In this document: one piece after another, positions 42,867 through 51,848 of the stretch
Numbering within the stretch: the stretch's first letter is position 1
Layout: every line of letters starts with the position of its first letter
DNA from: Janibacter sp. DB-40
GTDB taxonomy: Bacteria; Actinomycetota; Actinomycetes; Actinomycetales; Dermatophilaceae
Direction: 5' to 3'
DNA length: 64,000 nt
NCBI RefSeq assembly: GCF_029510815.1
Contig: NZ_CP120360.1
Location: 3,038,001-3,102,000 of the forward strand
Translations under genes and position numbers: made by a program
Notes under the pieces: generated by a model
What the model was told of the DNA's origin: nothing
The model's database searches: none
What the model saw: the letters and a program-made list of their open reading frames with translations, nothing else

Positions 42867-44171
42867 ATGAGTACGGTCGGAACCACGCACGAGTCCGAGT
42901 CCACGTCCAGCAGAGCCGGCAACCGCTGGATCATCCTCGCGGGTGGTGTCCTCGTCCAGCTGACGATCGGCGCCGTGTACGCGTGGAGCACAATGGGCCG
43001 GGCCCTGAACGATGAGCAGTCGGCCTTCGACCTGACGAAGGTGCAGACGGCCATCCCCTTCGAGGTGGCCATCGGGATGCTCTTCCTCGGGACCTTCCTC
43101 GGCGGTCGGATCCAGGACCGCAAGGGCCCGCGCGTCGTCGCACTCTCCGGTGTGGTCCTCTACTCGATCGGCATCATCCTCGCCGGCTTCGCGCGTGACA
43201 CCTCCGACTTGTGGCTGCTCATCCTCGGTTACGGCGTGCTCGGCGGCTTCGGCCTCGGCCTCGCCTACATCGTGCCGATCGCGATGCTGCAGAAGTGGTT
43301 CCCGGACAAGCGTGGCCTGATCACCGGCGTCGCCGTCGGCGGGTTCGGCTTCGGCGCCGTGATCACCTCGCCGATGATGAACCGGCTCATCTCCGGCATG
43401 GAGGGCTACCAGGCCGAGCCGACCAAGGCCTTCCTCTGGCTCGGTGGCGCGTACCTGGTTTTCGGGCTCCTCGGCGCCTCCGTCTTCAAGAACCCGCCGG
43501 CGGACTACGTCGCGCCCGGTGCGGCCACGGCCGACGGTCAGGACGACCCGAAGAAGAAGGAGGAGCCGGCCAAGAAGGCCGCTCGCGACTTCACCCAGCA
43601 GGAGGCCCTGAGCACGCCGCAGTGGTACCTGCTCACCCTCATCCTCACGGTCTCGGTCACCGCGGGCATCTCGCTGATCTCGGTCGCTGCCGATGCCGCG
43701 ACGAACATCGCCGGCTTCAGCGTCGCGGCGGCCGCGACCCTCGTCGGCATCATGGGTCTGTTCAACGGCGCCGGTCGGATCGCCTGGGCCGCGACCTCGG
43801 ACAAGATCGGCCGCAGGCCGGCCTTCGTCGGCATTCTGGGCCTGCAGGGCCTGGCGCTGCTCGCGCTCCCGCACGTCGGCAACGTGGTGCTCTTCTACAT
43901 CCTGGCCGCCATCATCTACACCTGCTACGGAGGCGCCTTCGGCACCCTCCCGGCCACGGCCGGCGACTTCTTCGGTCTGAAGCACTCCGGCGGCATCTAC
44001 GGGCTGATGCTCATCGGGTGGTCCATCGGTGGCATCGTCGGCCCGCTGCTCATCTCCTGGCTGATCGGGTCCGAAGGGCGCTACACGCTCGGCTTCACGG
44101 TGATGGGCATCATCGCGCTGGTCGGCGTGATCATCCCGATCATCGCGCGCCCGCCGAAGGCGCAGCGCTGA
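42867..44171 (+). CDS. OFA-family MFS transporter (oxalate/formate antiporter type)
   Basis: 434 aa, 12 membrane spans with a charged central loop (DDPKKKEEPAKKAARDF, about 220-236). N-terminal GGVLVQLTIGAVYAWS (about 25-40) and GGFGLGLAYIVPIAMLQKWFP (shown in part: AMLQKWFPDKRGLITG) are hallmarks of the oxalate:formate antiporter subfamily. Formate import for the adjacent FDH, or oxalate/formate exchange, is likely; neither is proven. ATG 42867 with GGGAGG four bases upstream. 43 bp after the membrane subunit, so it ends the fdh operon. No fdhD is in the window. Confidence 0.92.
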   Translation: MSTVGTTHESESTSSRAGNRWIILAGGVLVQLTIGAVYAWSTMGRALNDEQSAFDLTKVQTAIPFEVAIGMLFLGTFLGGRIQDRKGPRVVALSGVVLYSIGIILAGFARDTSDLWLLILGYGVLGGFGLGLAYIVPIAMLQKWFPDKRGLITGVAVGGFGFGAVITSPMMNRLISGMEGYQAEPTKAFLWLGGAYLVFGLLGASVFKNPPADYVAPGAATADGQDDPKKKEEPAKKAARDFTQQEALSTPQWYLLTLILTVSVTAGISLISVAADAATNIAGFSVAAAATLVGIMGLFNGAGRIAWAATSDKIGRRPAFVGILGLQGLALLALPHVGNVVLFYILAAIIYTCYGGAFGTLPATAGDFFGLKHSGGIYGLMLIGWSIGGIVGPLLISWLIGSEGRYTLGFTVMGIIALVGVIIPIIARPPKAQR

Positions 44172-44197
44172 CCTCTCGCGCGCCGGTCACGGACGGC

Positions 44198-44222
44198 GGG
44201 AAGGCCCGGCCCGCACCTTCCC
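44198..44222. terminator. Hairpin between converging OFA and acyl-CoA dehydrogenase genes
   Basis: GGGAAGG (44198-44204) and CCTTCCC (44216-44222), perfect 7-bp arms with an 11-base C/G-rich loop, centred in the 88-bp gap between two converging operons. Confidence 0.65.
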
Positions 44223-44259
44223 TTCGTCCGCTCCCTCCCCGCGGTGTGGACAGCTCTTC

Positions 44260-45412
44260 TCAGACGAAGGCGCTGATGCCGGTCTCGGCGCGGCCGATGA
44301 GCAGCTTTTGGATCTGGGAGGTGCCTTCGTAGAGCGTCATCACCCGGGCGTCGCGCATGTACTTCGCCACCGGGTACTCGTCGACGTAGCCGTAGCCGCC
44401 GAAGGCCTGGATGGCGAGGTTGGCTGCCTTGACGGCCGCTTCCGAGGCGAAGTACTTCGCCTTGGACGCCTCGGTGCCGAAGGGCTCGCCGCGCTCGATC
44501 AGGTCGGCCGCCCGCCAGGTCAGGAGGCGTGCCGCATCGGCGTCGATGGAGATCTCGGCGATCATGTCCTGGATCATCTGGAAGGACGCGAGCGGACGTC
44601 CGAACTGGGTGCGTTCCTGCGAGTAGGACACGACGGCCTCCAGGCAGCCCTGGATGATCCCGGTGCAGCCGGCACCGACGGATACCCGACCCTTGTCGAG
44701 TGACTTCATGGCGAAGGCGAAGCCGTCACCCTCCTCGCCGACCATCGCCGAGGCCGGGACGCGGACCTTGTCGAAGGCCAGCTCGGCGGTGGCCTGCCCC
44801 CGCAGCCCGAGCTTGCCCTTGATCTCGGTGCTGGTGAAGCCGGGGGCGTCGGTCGGCACGAGGAAGGCCGAGACCCCCTTCGGCCCGGGTCCACCGGTGC
44901 GGGCGAAGACCATGCACACGTCCGCCCACGTGCCGTTGGTGATGAAGATCTTGCCCCCGGTGATCAGCCAGTCGTCGCCATCACGGACGGCGCGCGTCTT
45001 CAGGTTGGCGGCGTCGGAGCCGGTGTCGGGCTCGGTGAGGCCGAAGCAGCCGAGCTTGGTGCCGTCGGCGATCCCGGGCAGCCACTCCTGCTTCTGCTCC
45101 TCGCTGCCGTGGTCGAGCAGGATCTTGCCGAAAAGACCCATCGAGACCGAGACGATCCCCCGGACCGAGGAGTCGGCACGACCGAGCTCCTCCATTCCCA
45201 AGCAGTACGTGATGTAGTCGCCGCCGAGGCCGCCGTACTCCTCGGGGATCGTCAGACCGAAGAAGCCGATCTCGCCCATCTTGGGGATGATCGCCGTGTC
45301 CACGGACTCGCGGCGGTCCCACTCGGTCCGGTAGGGGACCACTTCCTTGTCGAGGAACTCACGGGCCAGCCTCTGGAAAGCTGATCTGGTCCTCGTTCAG
45401 TGCCAGGTCCAT
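44260..45412 (-). pseudogene. Acyl-CoA dehydrogenase, N-terminus interrupted by a one-base insertion
   Basis: About 383 aa if corrected. ATG 45412 gives MDLALNEDQIS and then hits a stop; the adjoining frame continues QRLAREFLDKEVVPYRTEW, exactly the family N-terminus. Removing one A from AAA at 45377-45379 (TTT in the coding strand) gives EDQISFQRLAREF. The body is complete: CFGLTEPDTGSDAAN (FAD/substrate, about 125-139), ITNGTWADVCMVFAR, YSQERTQFGRPLASFQ (about 265-280), catalytic Glu in MTLYEGTSQIQKLLIGR (about 365-380). Dehydrogenates an acyl-CoA at C2-C3. Last gene of the eight-gene acyl-CoA operon; the start overlaps the preceding stop (TGATG). Confidence 0.8.
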
Positions 45413-46287
45413 CAGTGGTTCCCTTCGTTCGTGTAGTCGTACCAGCCCTTGCCGGTCTTGCGGCCGAGCTCCCCGCGCTCGACCTTGTCGACGACGCTCC
45501 GGGAAGGGGCGTCGGCGGGATGGCCGGTCTCCTCGAACCGGGCCTGCTTCGTGTGGTACCCGATGTCGATCCCGGTGAGGTCCATCAGCTCGAACGGTCC
45601 CATCGGGTATCCGAGAGCGGTGCGCGCAGCAGTGTCGATCGACTCGACGCTCGCGTAGCCACCCTCGAGGAGCCGGATCGCCTCATCACGCACCGCGTTG
45701 AGCAGCCGGTTGGCGATGAATCCGGGGATCTCCTTGTCGACGACTACGGCCGTCTTGCCGAGTCGCTCGACCAGTGCCACCGTCATGGCGGCCGTCTCGT
45801 CGGAGGTCTGCGGGCCCCTCACCACCTCGACACACTTCATGACTAGGGCTGGGTTGAAGAAGTGCATGCCCACGACCCGGTCGGGCCGGGTGGTCGCGTC
45901 GGCGATCTTCGAGGGGACGAAGCTCGATGAGTTCGTGGCGAGGATCGCATGCTCCGGGGTGAGCCGGTCGAGATCGGCGAAGAGCGAGCGCTTGACGTCG
46001 ATCTTCTCGACGGCCGCCTCGATGGCGATGTCGACCCCCTTCGCCGCCTCTGCGAGGTCAGTACCGAAGCGCATCCGGGTGAAGGAGGCGTCGCGCTCCT
46101 CGGCGGTGATCCGGCCCTTGTCGACGGAGCGCTGCATCCGCTGGGTGAGCTCCTCCCTCGCGCGCTCGAGCGAGGCTTCGGCGACGTCCTGCACCGCGAC
46201 CTCTAGCCCGGCGAGGGAGCAGACCATCGCAATCTGCGCGCCCATGGCGCCGGAGCCGACGACGAGGACCTTCGTGATGTCAGCCAT
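45412..46287 (-). CDS. 3-hydroxyacyl-CoA dehydrogenase (3-hydroxybutyryl-CoA dehydrogenase type)
   Basis: 291 aa. NAD-binding VLVVGSGAMGAQIAMVCSLA (about 7-26), catalytic His in VVGMHFFNPALVMKCVEV (about 139-156), Asn in PGFIANRLLNAVRDEA (about 187-202) and C-terminal GPFELMDLTGIDIGY. Oxidises a 3-hydroxyacyl-CoA to the 3-ketoacyl-CoA in beta-oxidation. One base after the crotonase stop; downstream gene starts within its stop codon. Stand-alone (not fused to a hydratase). Confidence 0.96.
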   Translation of the reverse strand: MADITKVLVVGSGAMGAQIAMVCSLAGLEVAVQDVAEASLERAREELTQRMQRSVDKGRITAEERDASFTRMRFGTDLAEAAKGVDIAIEAAVEKIDVKRSLFADLDRLTPEHAILATNSSSFVPSKIADATTRPDRVVGMHFFNPALVMKCVEVVRGPQTSDETAAMTVALVERLGKTAVVVDKEIPGFIANRLLNAVRDEAIRLLEGGYASVESIDTAARTALGYPMGPFELMDLTGIDIGYHTKQARFEETGHPADAPSRSVVDKVERGELGRKTGKGWYDYTNEGNH

Positions 46288-46288
46288 C

Positions 46289-47065
46289 TCAGCTCCCCGT
46301 GAACTCGGCAGGGCGCTTGGCGAGGAATGCTTCGGTGCCCTCCCGCTTGTCGTCGGAGGTGTAGAGCAGCGCCTGCGCGAGACGCTCGACGACCAGGCCG
46401 GTGTGCTGGTCCGCGTCCATCCCGGAGCGGACGACGAGCTTGGCCAGGCGCACCGCGAGGGGGCCCTTGGCCAGGACCTGGTCGGCGACCTCGCGAGCCG
46501 CGCCGAGCAACTCGTCCGGAGCCACGACGGTGGTCACCAGGCCGAAGGAGAGCGCCTCGTCCGCCGGGACCATCCGGCCGGTGAGGATCATCTCGATGGC
46601 CCGGCCGGTGCCGACGAGCCGGGCCAGCCGCTGGGTGCCGCCGGCACCGGGCAGCACGGACAGGTTCGTCTCCGGCAACCCGAAGCGTGCGGTCTCGGAT
46701 GCGACGCGGATGTCACAGGCCATGGCCAGCTCGCACCCACCGCCGAGGGCGTAGCCGTTGACGGCCGCGATCGTCGGCTTCTCGAAGGCCTCGACCTCGT
46801 CGTAGAGCTTCTGCATCTGCGAGGCGAGACCCGTGTGCAGGGTGTATCCGGCGAGCTGGGCGATGTCGGCCCCCGCGACGAAGGCCTTCTCCCCGGCGCC
46901 GGTGAAGACGACCGCGCCGATGGAGTCGTCGTCACGGGCCGCGGTCAGGAACGAGCGCAGGTCGGCCTGCACCTGCGCGCTGACCGCGTTGCGCACGTCG
47001 GGTCGGTTGATCGTCACGGTGGCGACCCGGTCGACGACCTCGACCAGCAGGGTCTCGTAGGTCAT
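46289..47065 (-). CDS. Enoyl-CoA hydratase (crotonase), both catalytic Glu present
   Basis: 258 aa from ATG 47065 (MTYETLLVEVVDRVATVTIN). Oxyanion-hole residues in AFVAGADIAQLAG (about 66-78), first catalytic Glu region in GYALGGGCELAMACD (about 105-119) and second in LPETNLSVLPGAGGTQRLAR (about 130-149). Both acids are kept, so a genuine hydratase is expected, adding water to a 2-enoyl-CoA. In this operon it could act on cyclohexenecarboxyl-CoA or on linear enoyl-CoA. Three bases from the thiolase stop. Confidence 0.94.
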   Translation of the reverse strand: MTYETLLVEVVDRVATVTINRPDVRNAVSAQVQADLRSFLTAARDDDSIGAVVFTGAGEKAFVAGADIAQLAGYTLHTGLASQMQKLYDEVEAFEKPTIAAVNGYALGGGCELAMACDIRVASETARFGLPETNLSVLPGAGGTQRLARLVGTGRAIEMILTGRMVPADEALSFGLVTTVVAPDELLGAAREVADQVLAKGPLAVRLAKLVVRSGMDADQHTGLVVERLAQALLYTSDDKREGTEAFLAKRPAEFTGS

Positions 47066-47067
47066 GG

Positions 47068-48267
47068 TCAGACTCCTTCCAGGAGGACGGAGATGCCCTG
47101 GCCGACGCCGACGCACATGGTGGCGAGGGCGTGACGGGCACCGCGATCTGAGAGCTCGAGGGCTGCGGTGAGGGCGATTCGGGCGCCGCTGGCTCCCAGC
47201 GGGTGGCCGAGTGCGATCGCGCCGCCGTTGGGGTTGACGTGCTCGGCGTCGTCGGGCAAGCCGAGGCCGCGCAGGACCGCGAGCGACTGCGCGGCGAAGG
47301 CCTCGTTGAGCTCGATGACGTCGAGGTCGCCGACCTGTAGGTTGTGGCGCTCGAGGAGGCGGTTGGTGGCCGGGACCGGACCGATCCCCATCGTGCGGGG
47401 CGGGACGCCGGCAGCGGCACCCGCGGTGACACGGGCCAGCGGGGTCAGCCCGTGCTTCTCCACAGCGGCCTCGGAGGCGATGAGCACGGCGGCGGCCCCG
47501 TCGTTGACGCCAGAGGCGTTGCCGGCGGTGACGCTGCCACCACTGAAGATCGGGCGCAGCCCGGACAGCTTGTCCATTGACGTGTCGCGTGGGTGCTCGT
47601 CGGCGTCGACGACGACCGGCTCACCCCGTCGCTGCGGCACCTCCACGGGGGTGATCTCCCGGGCCAGCCGGCCGCTCGCGATCGCCGCGGCCGCCCGCTC
47701 CTGGGACCGCAGCGCGAAGGCGTCCTGGTCGGCACGCGAGATCCCAAGCTCGAGGGCCAGGTTCTCGGCCGTCTGCGGCATGCCGTCGGTGCCGTACTGC
47801 TCCTCCATCTGAGGGTTGACGAAGCGCCAGCCGATGGTGGTGTCGTGGACCTCTGCGTTGCGCGACCAGGCCGCGCTCGCCTTGGGCATGACGAAGGGGG
47901 CCCGCGTCATGGACTCGACGCCTCCGGCGATGACGAGGTCGGCGTCGCCGGCGCGGACGCTGCGCGCCGCACTCATCACTGCATCGAGGCTGGAGCCGCA
48001 CAACCGGTTGATCGTGCTGCCGGGCACCTCGACGGGGAGCCCGGATAGCAGCACAGCCATGCGAGCGACGTTGCGGTTGTCCTCGCCCGCCTGGTTGGCA
48101 CAGCCCAGCAGCACGTCGTCGATCGCCGCCCAGTCCACCTGGGGCAGGCTGTCAGCCAGGCTGCGGATGGTGTGCGCGGCGAGGTCGTCCGGCCGGACGG
48201 GCGCCAGAGCCCCTCCGTACCGCCCGAAGGGGGTTCGGACGCCCGACACGAGATAGGCGGTGGTCAC
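47068..48267 (-). CDS. Thiolase (acetyl-CoA acyltransferase)
   Basis: 399 aa. Nucleophile Cys in INRLCGSSLDAVMSAARSV (about 86-104), NEAFAAQSLAVLRGLG with the Asn/Glu box (about 315-330), catalytic His in NGGAIALGHPLGASGARIA (about 348-366) and second Cys in TMCVGVGQGISVLLE (about 382-396). Cleaves a 3-ketoacyl-CoA with CoA to acetyl-CoA and a shortened acyl-CoA; the pattern is close to 3-ketoadipyl/pimeloyl-type thiolases. GTG start at 48267 overlaps the ligase stop (GTGA). Confidence 0.95.
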   Translation of the reverse strand: MTTAYLVSGVRTPFGRYGGALAPVRPDDLAAHTIRSLADSLPQVDWAAIDDVLLGCANQAGEDNRNVARMAVLLSGLPVEVPGSTINRLCGSSLDAVMSAARSVRAGDADLVIAGGVESMTRAPFVMPKASAAWSRNAEVHDTTIGWRFVNPQMEEQYGTDGMPQTAENLALELGISRADQDAFALRSQERAAAAIASGRLAREITPVEVPQRRGEPVVVDADEHPRDTSMDKLSGLRPIFSGGSVTAGNASGVNDGAAAVLIASEAAVEKHGLTPLARVTAGAAAGVPPRTMGIGPVPATNRLLERHNLQVGDLDVIELNEAFAAQSLAVLRGLGLPDDAEHVNPNGGAIALGHPLGASGARIALTAALELSDRGARHALATMCVGVGQGISVLLEGV

Positions 48268-49901
48268 GTCTGCTTCCCGACCTGATCACGGAGGTGGAAC
48301 TTCTGGATCTTGCCGCTCGGCGTGGTGGGGAAGGCATCCAGGACACGGAGTGACTCCGGCCAGTACTGCTTCGCCACCCCTTTGGCTGCGAGGAAGTCCG
48401 TCATCTCCTCGAAGGTGAACTCGCCGCCGGCATCGGGCTTGAGCATGACGCACGCGCACGCACGCTCTTGCAGCCGAGGGTCGGGTACGCCGATGACGGC
48501 CACCGACTGGAGCTTTGGGTTCTCGTAGAGCACGTTCTCGACGTAGGCGACCGGTATGTTCTCACCGCCGCGGATGATCACGTCCTTGGTGCGTCCTGAG
48601 AGGCGCACGTACCCCTCGTCGTCGATCTTGGCGAGGTCTCCGGTGTCGAACCACCCGTCCTCGAAGAGGTCGCGCGTCATCTCGATGCGCTTGGCGTACC
48701 CGATGAAGAGGAAGGGCCCACGGACCTGCAGGCGTCCCTCCTCGCCGGGCATGACCCGAGCGCCGTCGGCATCGACGGTGCGGATCTCCATCCCCGGCCA
48801 CGGATACCCGTCGGTCTCGATGATCTTCTCCTCCGGGTCACCGGGGATCCCCAGGGTGACCAACCCGTTCTCCGTCTGGCCCCAACCGCCGAGCACGACC
48901 GTGTTCGGCAGCTTCTCCTTCGCCTCGCGCACGATGGCGCGGGGGATAGGGGCGCCCATGCAGCAGAACCGCGTCAACGACGACAGGTCGTGATCAGCGA
49001 GGTTGGGCGCGCCCAGCATGTCGTGGAGGAAGGGGGTGGCCCCCGAGGTGTAGGAGATGCCGTGCTTCTCGACGAGTCGGGCGAACTCCTCGTTGTTCCA
49101 CACGTCCTGCAAGACGCAGGTCGCGCCGTTCTGGACGTTCAGCCGGGCACCGTAGAGGAAGCCGGTCAGGTGGGCCAGCGTGGAGGCCATGTGGAAGACC
49201 GTCTCGCTGGTGATCCCGAGCCGGTCCGGCAGGGCGGCGTTCGCGGCCACCACCGTGTTGTGGCTGTGCATGACCCCTTTCGGCTCCCCGGTCGTCCCGG
49301 AGGTGAAGATCAGCAGCGTCACGTCGTTGGGGTCGGGGCGAAGGGCGGCCAGCTCGGCCCGGTCACGCCGCTCCCCCCACGGGGTGGCGACGAAGTCCTC
49401 CCACGACGACGTTCCCTGACCGGGCTTCCCGTCGACGACGAGCACGGACTCCAGCGCGGGCCAGTCGCCCCGTAGCTGGTCGATCATGTCGACATGGTCG
49501 AAGCCGCGGAAGGTCGAGGGGACGACGATCATCTTGGACTCGGCCAGGCCGACCATGAAGTCGACCTCACGTGCGCGGTAGATCGGGATGAGTGGGTTGC
49601 TGATCGCGCCGACCCGGGTCGCGGCGTAGTGCAGGACGACCCACTCGATCCAGTTAGGCAGCTGGAAGGAGATGACGTCACCGGGCGAGATGCCGAGCTC
49701 CAACAACCCGAGGGCGACATGGTCGACTTCGGTTTGTAGCTCGCCGTAGGTGATCTGACGACGGGGGTCGATGAAGGCGACCTTGTCGGGTGTGTGCTCG
49801 GCCCACTCGTCGAGGTAGTCGGTGATGGTGCGGTCGATCCAGTAGCCAGCGCTCGTGTACTGCTCCACGAGCTGCGGGGTGAGGATGGTCTCGAACGTCA
49901 T
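48264..49901 (-). CDS. Acyl-CoA ligase, cyclohexanecarboxylate-CoA ligase (AliA) type
   Basis: 545 aa AMP-forming ligase. The start MTFETILTPQLVEQY ... GYWIDRTITDYLDEW is the N-terminal style of AliA-type ligases. P-loop LLIFTSGTTGEPKGVMHSHN (about 195-214), GGWGQTENGLVTLG (about 340), WFDTGDLAKIDDEGY (about 415), SGRTKDVIIRGGENI hinge, and catalytic Lys in TTPSGKIQKFHLRDQ (about 525-539). Activates the entry acid of the operon to its CoA ester. The alicyclic substrate is inferred from resemblance and from the BadH-like neighbour. GGAGG 9 bases before ATG 49901. Confidence 0.92.
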   Translation of the reverse strand: MTFETILTPQLVEQYTSAGYWIDRTITDYLDEWAEHTPDKVAFIDPRRQITYGELQTEVDHVALGLLELGISPGDVISFQLPNWIEWVVLHYAATRVGAISNPLIPIYRAREVDFMVGLAESKMIVVPSTFRGFDHVDMIDQLRGDWPALESVLVVDGKPGQGTSSWEDFVATPWGERRDRAELAALRPDPNDVTLLIFTSGTTGEPKGVMHSHNTVVAANAALPDRLGITSETVFHMASTLAHLTGFLYGARLNVQNGATCVLQDVWNNEEFARLVEKHGISYTSGATPFLHDMLGAPNLADHDLSSLTRFCCMGAPIPRAIVREAKEKLPNTVVLGGWGQTENGLVTLGIPGDPEEKIIETDGYPWPGMEIRTVDADGARVMPGEEGRLQVRGPFLFIGYAKRIEMTRDLFEDGWFDTGDLAKIDDEGYVRLSGRTKDVIIRGGENIPVAYVENVLYENPKLQSVAVIGVPDPRLQERACACVMLKPDAGGEFTFEEMTDFLAAKGVAKQYWPESLRVLDAFPTTPSGKIQKFHLRDQVGKQT

Positions 49902-49917
49902 TGGTCGTCGCCTCCGC

Positions 49918-50664
49918 TCAGTTCATGGTCAGGCCGCCGCTGACGGACAGCGTCTGGCCAGTGATGTAGGACGCCTCGTCAGAGGCAAGGAAGACGACCG
50001 CATTCGCGAGGTCGTCCGGTGCCCCGAGGCGGCGGAACGGGATCGCCTTGATCAGCGCCTCGCGCAGCTTCGGGCTCTCGCCGCCCATGGAGGCGAAGAA
50101 GGCCGTGTCGGTCGGCCCGGGAGAGACGACGTTGACGTTGACCTGGTTGCGGGCCATCTCGCGGGCGATCGTCTTCGAGAAGGCGATGACGCCCCCCTTC
50201 GCGCCCGAGTAGACCGCCTCGCCGGTGGAACCCACGCGGCCGGAGTCCGAGCCGAGGTTGACGACGGACCCGCCCCCCTGCTCCTTCATGTGCGGCAGGA
50301 CCGCGTGGCAGGTGTTGAGGACCCCGACGAAGTTGATCGCGATGACCTTCTGCCAGAACTCGGGCGTGGTCTCGAGGAAAGGCATCCCCTCATCCCATCC
50401 GGCGTTGTTGACGAGGACGTCGATGCGGCCGTGCTCGTCCGCGACGGCCGCGACCATGGCGTCGACGGACTCTTTGTCGGTGACGTCGACCTGGTAGGCG
50501 CTGGCGGCGTTACCGATCTCGCCGGCGGCCTGCTGGGCCGACTCGAGGTCGCGGTCGGTGACGATGACGGTGGCGCCCTCGGCAGCGGCCTTGAGCGCGA
50601 TGGCCCGGCCGATGCCGGCCCCTGCACCCGTGATGATGGTGATCTTCTGGTCAAGACGACCCAT
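49918..50664 (-). CDS. SDR dehydrogenase, 2-hydroxycyclohexanecarboxyl-CoA dehydrogenase (BadH) type
   Basis: 248 aa. TGAGAGIGRAIALKAAAEG (about 12-30), NNAGWDEGMPF (about 86-96), catalytic Ser in SDSGRVGSTGEAVYSGAKGG (Tyr-x3-Lys, about 140-159), PGPTDTAFFASMGG (about 184-197) and C-terminal VSGGLTMN. NNAGWD, SGEAVY/STGEAVY, PGPTDTA, KAIPFRRLG and the VSGGLTMN end recur in Rhodopseudomonas BadH as I remember it, so oxidation of 2-hydroxycyclohexanecarboxyl-CoA to the 2-keto ester is the best guess. AAGGAG before ATG 50664. Confidence 0.9.
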   Translation of the reverse strand: MGRLDQKITIITGAGAGIGRAIALKAAAEGATVIVTDRDLESAQQAAGEIGNAASAYQVDVTDKESVDAMVAAVADEHGRIDVLVNNAGWDEGMPFLETTPEFWQKVIAINFVGVLNTCHAVLPHMKEQGGGSVVNLGSDSGRVGSTGEAVYSGAKGGVIAFSKTIAREMARNQVNVNVVSPGPTDTAFFASMGGESPKLREALIKAIPFRRLGAPDDLANAVVFLASDEASYITGQTLSVSGGLTMN

Positions 50665-50694
50665 GATGGGCTCCTTCTGTCGTGGTTGGTCGGG

Positions 50695-51843
50695 TCAGGG
50701 CGCGTACGCGCGCCCGAGCAGATGTCGCGAGATGACGAGCTTGGAGACCTGGGCGGTGCCGTCGCCGATCTCGAGACCGATGACGTCGCGGAGGCGCTGG
50801 CCCACCTTCGCCTCGGACGAGTAGCCGACATGGCCGATCGTCAGCAGGCACTGGTGGATGACCTCCGCGGCCAGCTTGGGCGCCCAGAACTTTGCCATGG
50901 CCGCCTCCTCGCTGTGCTCGAGGTCGTTGTCCTTGCGCCACAGCGCCTCGAGGCAGACGTGGCGCGCCCCCCGCAGGTGCGTCGCGCACTCGGCGAGCGG
51001 GAAGGAGACTCCCTGGAAGCGGCCGATCGGCTGACCGAAGGCCTCCCGGTCGCGTGACCACTGCACGGCCTCGTCGAGCGACTCTGAGGCCGCACCGATG
51101 CAGGCCAGGCCGATGATCGCCCGTGAGTAATCGAAGCCCTGCATGACCGAGACGAACCCGCCGCCCTCCTCACCGATGAGCTCGTCGGCAGCGATCGGAG
51201 TGCCGTCGAAGTGAAGGGACGCGCGGCCGATGGATCGACCACCGAGGTCGTCGAAGGCGGACCGGGTGACGCTCTCGTGTGACAGATCCACCCAGAAGGC
51301 GCTGATACCCCGGGCGCCCGGGCCGCCGGTACGGGCAAGCACGACCGCCCGGTCGGCGGTCATCCCGAGCGTGATGGAGGTCTTCTCCCCGTGCAGCATC
51401 CAGCCACCATCCTCGCCGGGCACCGCCTTGACCTCCATGGCCGCCGCGTCGGTGCCATGCCCCGGCTCGGTGATGCAGATGCACGGCACGGTCTCGCCGG
51501 AGGCGATCCCCGGCAACCAGGACGCCTGCTGCTCGTCGGTGGCGTTGCGGACGATGACGTCTGAGATGAGGGCGGTGTTGATGATGAGGTAGGTGGCGTT
51601 GAAGTCGTGCCGACCGACCTCCTCGGCCGCGATCCCCGCGATGAGCGCCGTTGCCTCCTGTCCGCCGTACTGCTCGGGGATACGTAGTCCGGTAAGCCCC
51701 ATGCCCGCCATGTCCAGGGCGAGCTGGCGACGGAACTCCGCCTTCTTGTCATCGCTTTGGTAGTGCGGGGCCAGCACCTTCGCCGCAAATCTCGCGACCT
51801 CGGTGCGGTAGGCCTCTTGGTCCTCGTCAAAGGAGTAGTCCAC
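50695..51843 (-). CDS. Acyl-CoA dehydrogenase (AliB-like candidate)
   Basis: 382 aa. FAD/substrate loops: ICITEPGHGTDAAAMEV (about 120-136), YSRAIIGLACIGAASESLDEA (in part, about 235-250), WSRDREAFGQPIGRFQGVSF (about 258-277) and a C-terminal GDGTAQVSKLVISRHLLGRA (about 358-377). In the last motif the usual YEGT catalytic Glu region reads IGDGTAQ, with Asp where short-chain enzymes have Glu; cyclohexanecarboxyl-CoA dehydrogenases are reported to use a different acid. GTG start at 51843, five bases after the crotonase stop; no strong ribosome site. Confidence 0.9.
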   Translation of the reverse strand: MDYSFDEDQEAYRTEVARFAAKVLAPHYQSDDKKAEFRRQLALDMAGMGLTGLRIPEQYGGQEATALIAGIAAEEVGRHDFNATYLIINTALISDVIVRNATDEQQASWLPGIASGETVPCICITEPGHGTDAAAMEVKAVPGEDGGWMLHGEKTSITLGMTADRAVVLARTGGPGARGISAFWVDLSHESVTRSAFDDLGGRSIGRASLHFDGTPIAADELIGEEGGGFVSVMQGFDYSRAIIGLACIGAASESLDEAVQWSRDREAFGQPIGRFQGVSFPLAECATHLRGARHVCLEALWRKDNDLEHSEEAAMAKFWAPKLAAEVIHQCLLTIGHVGYSSEAKVGQRLRDVIGLEIGDGTAQVSKLVISRHLLGRAYAP

Positions 51844-51848
51844 GGCGA

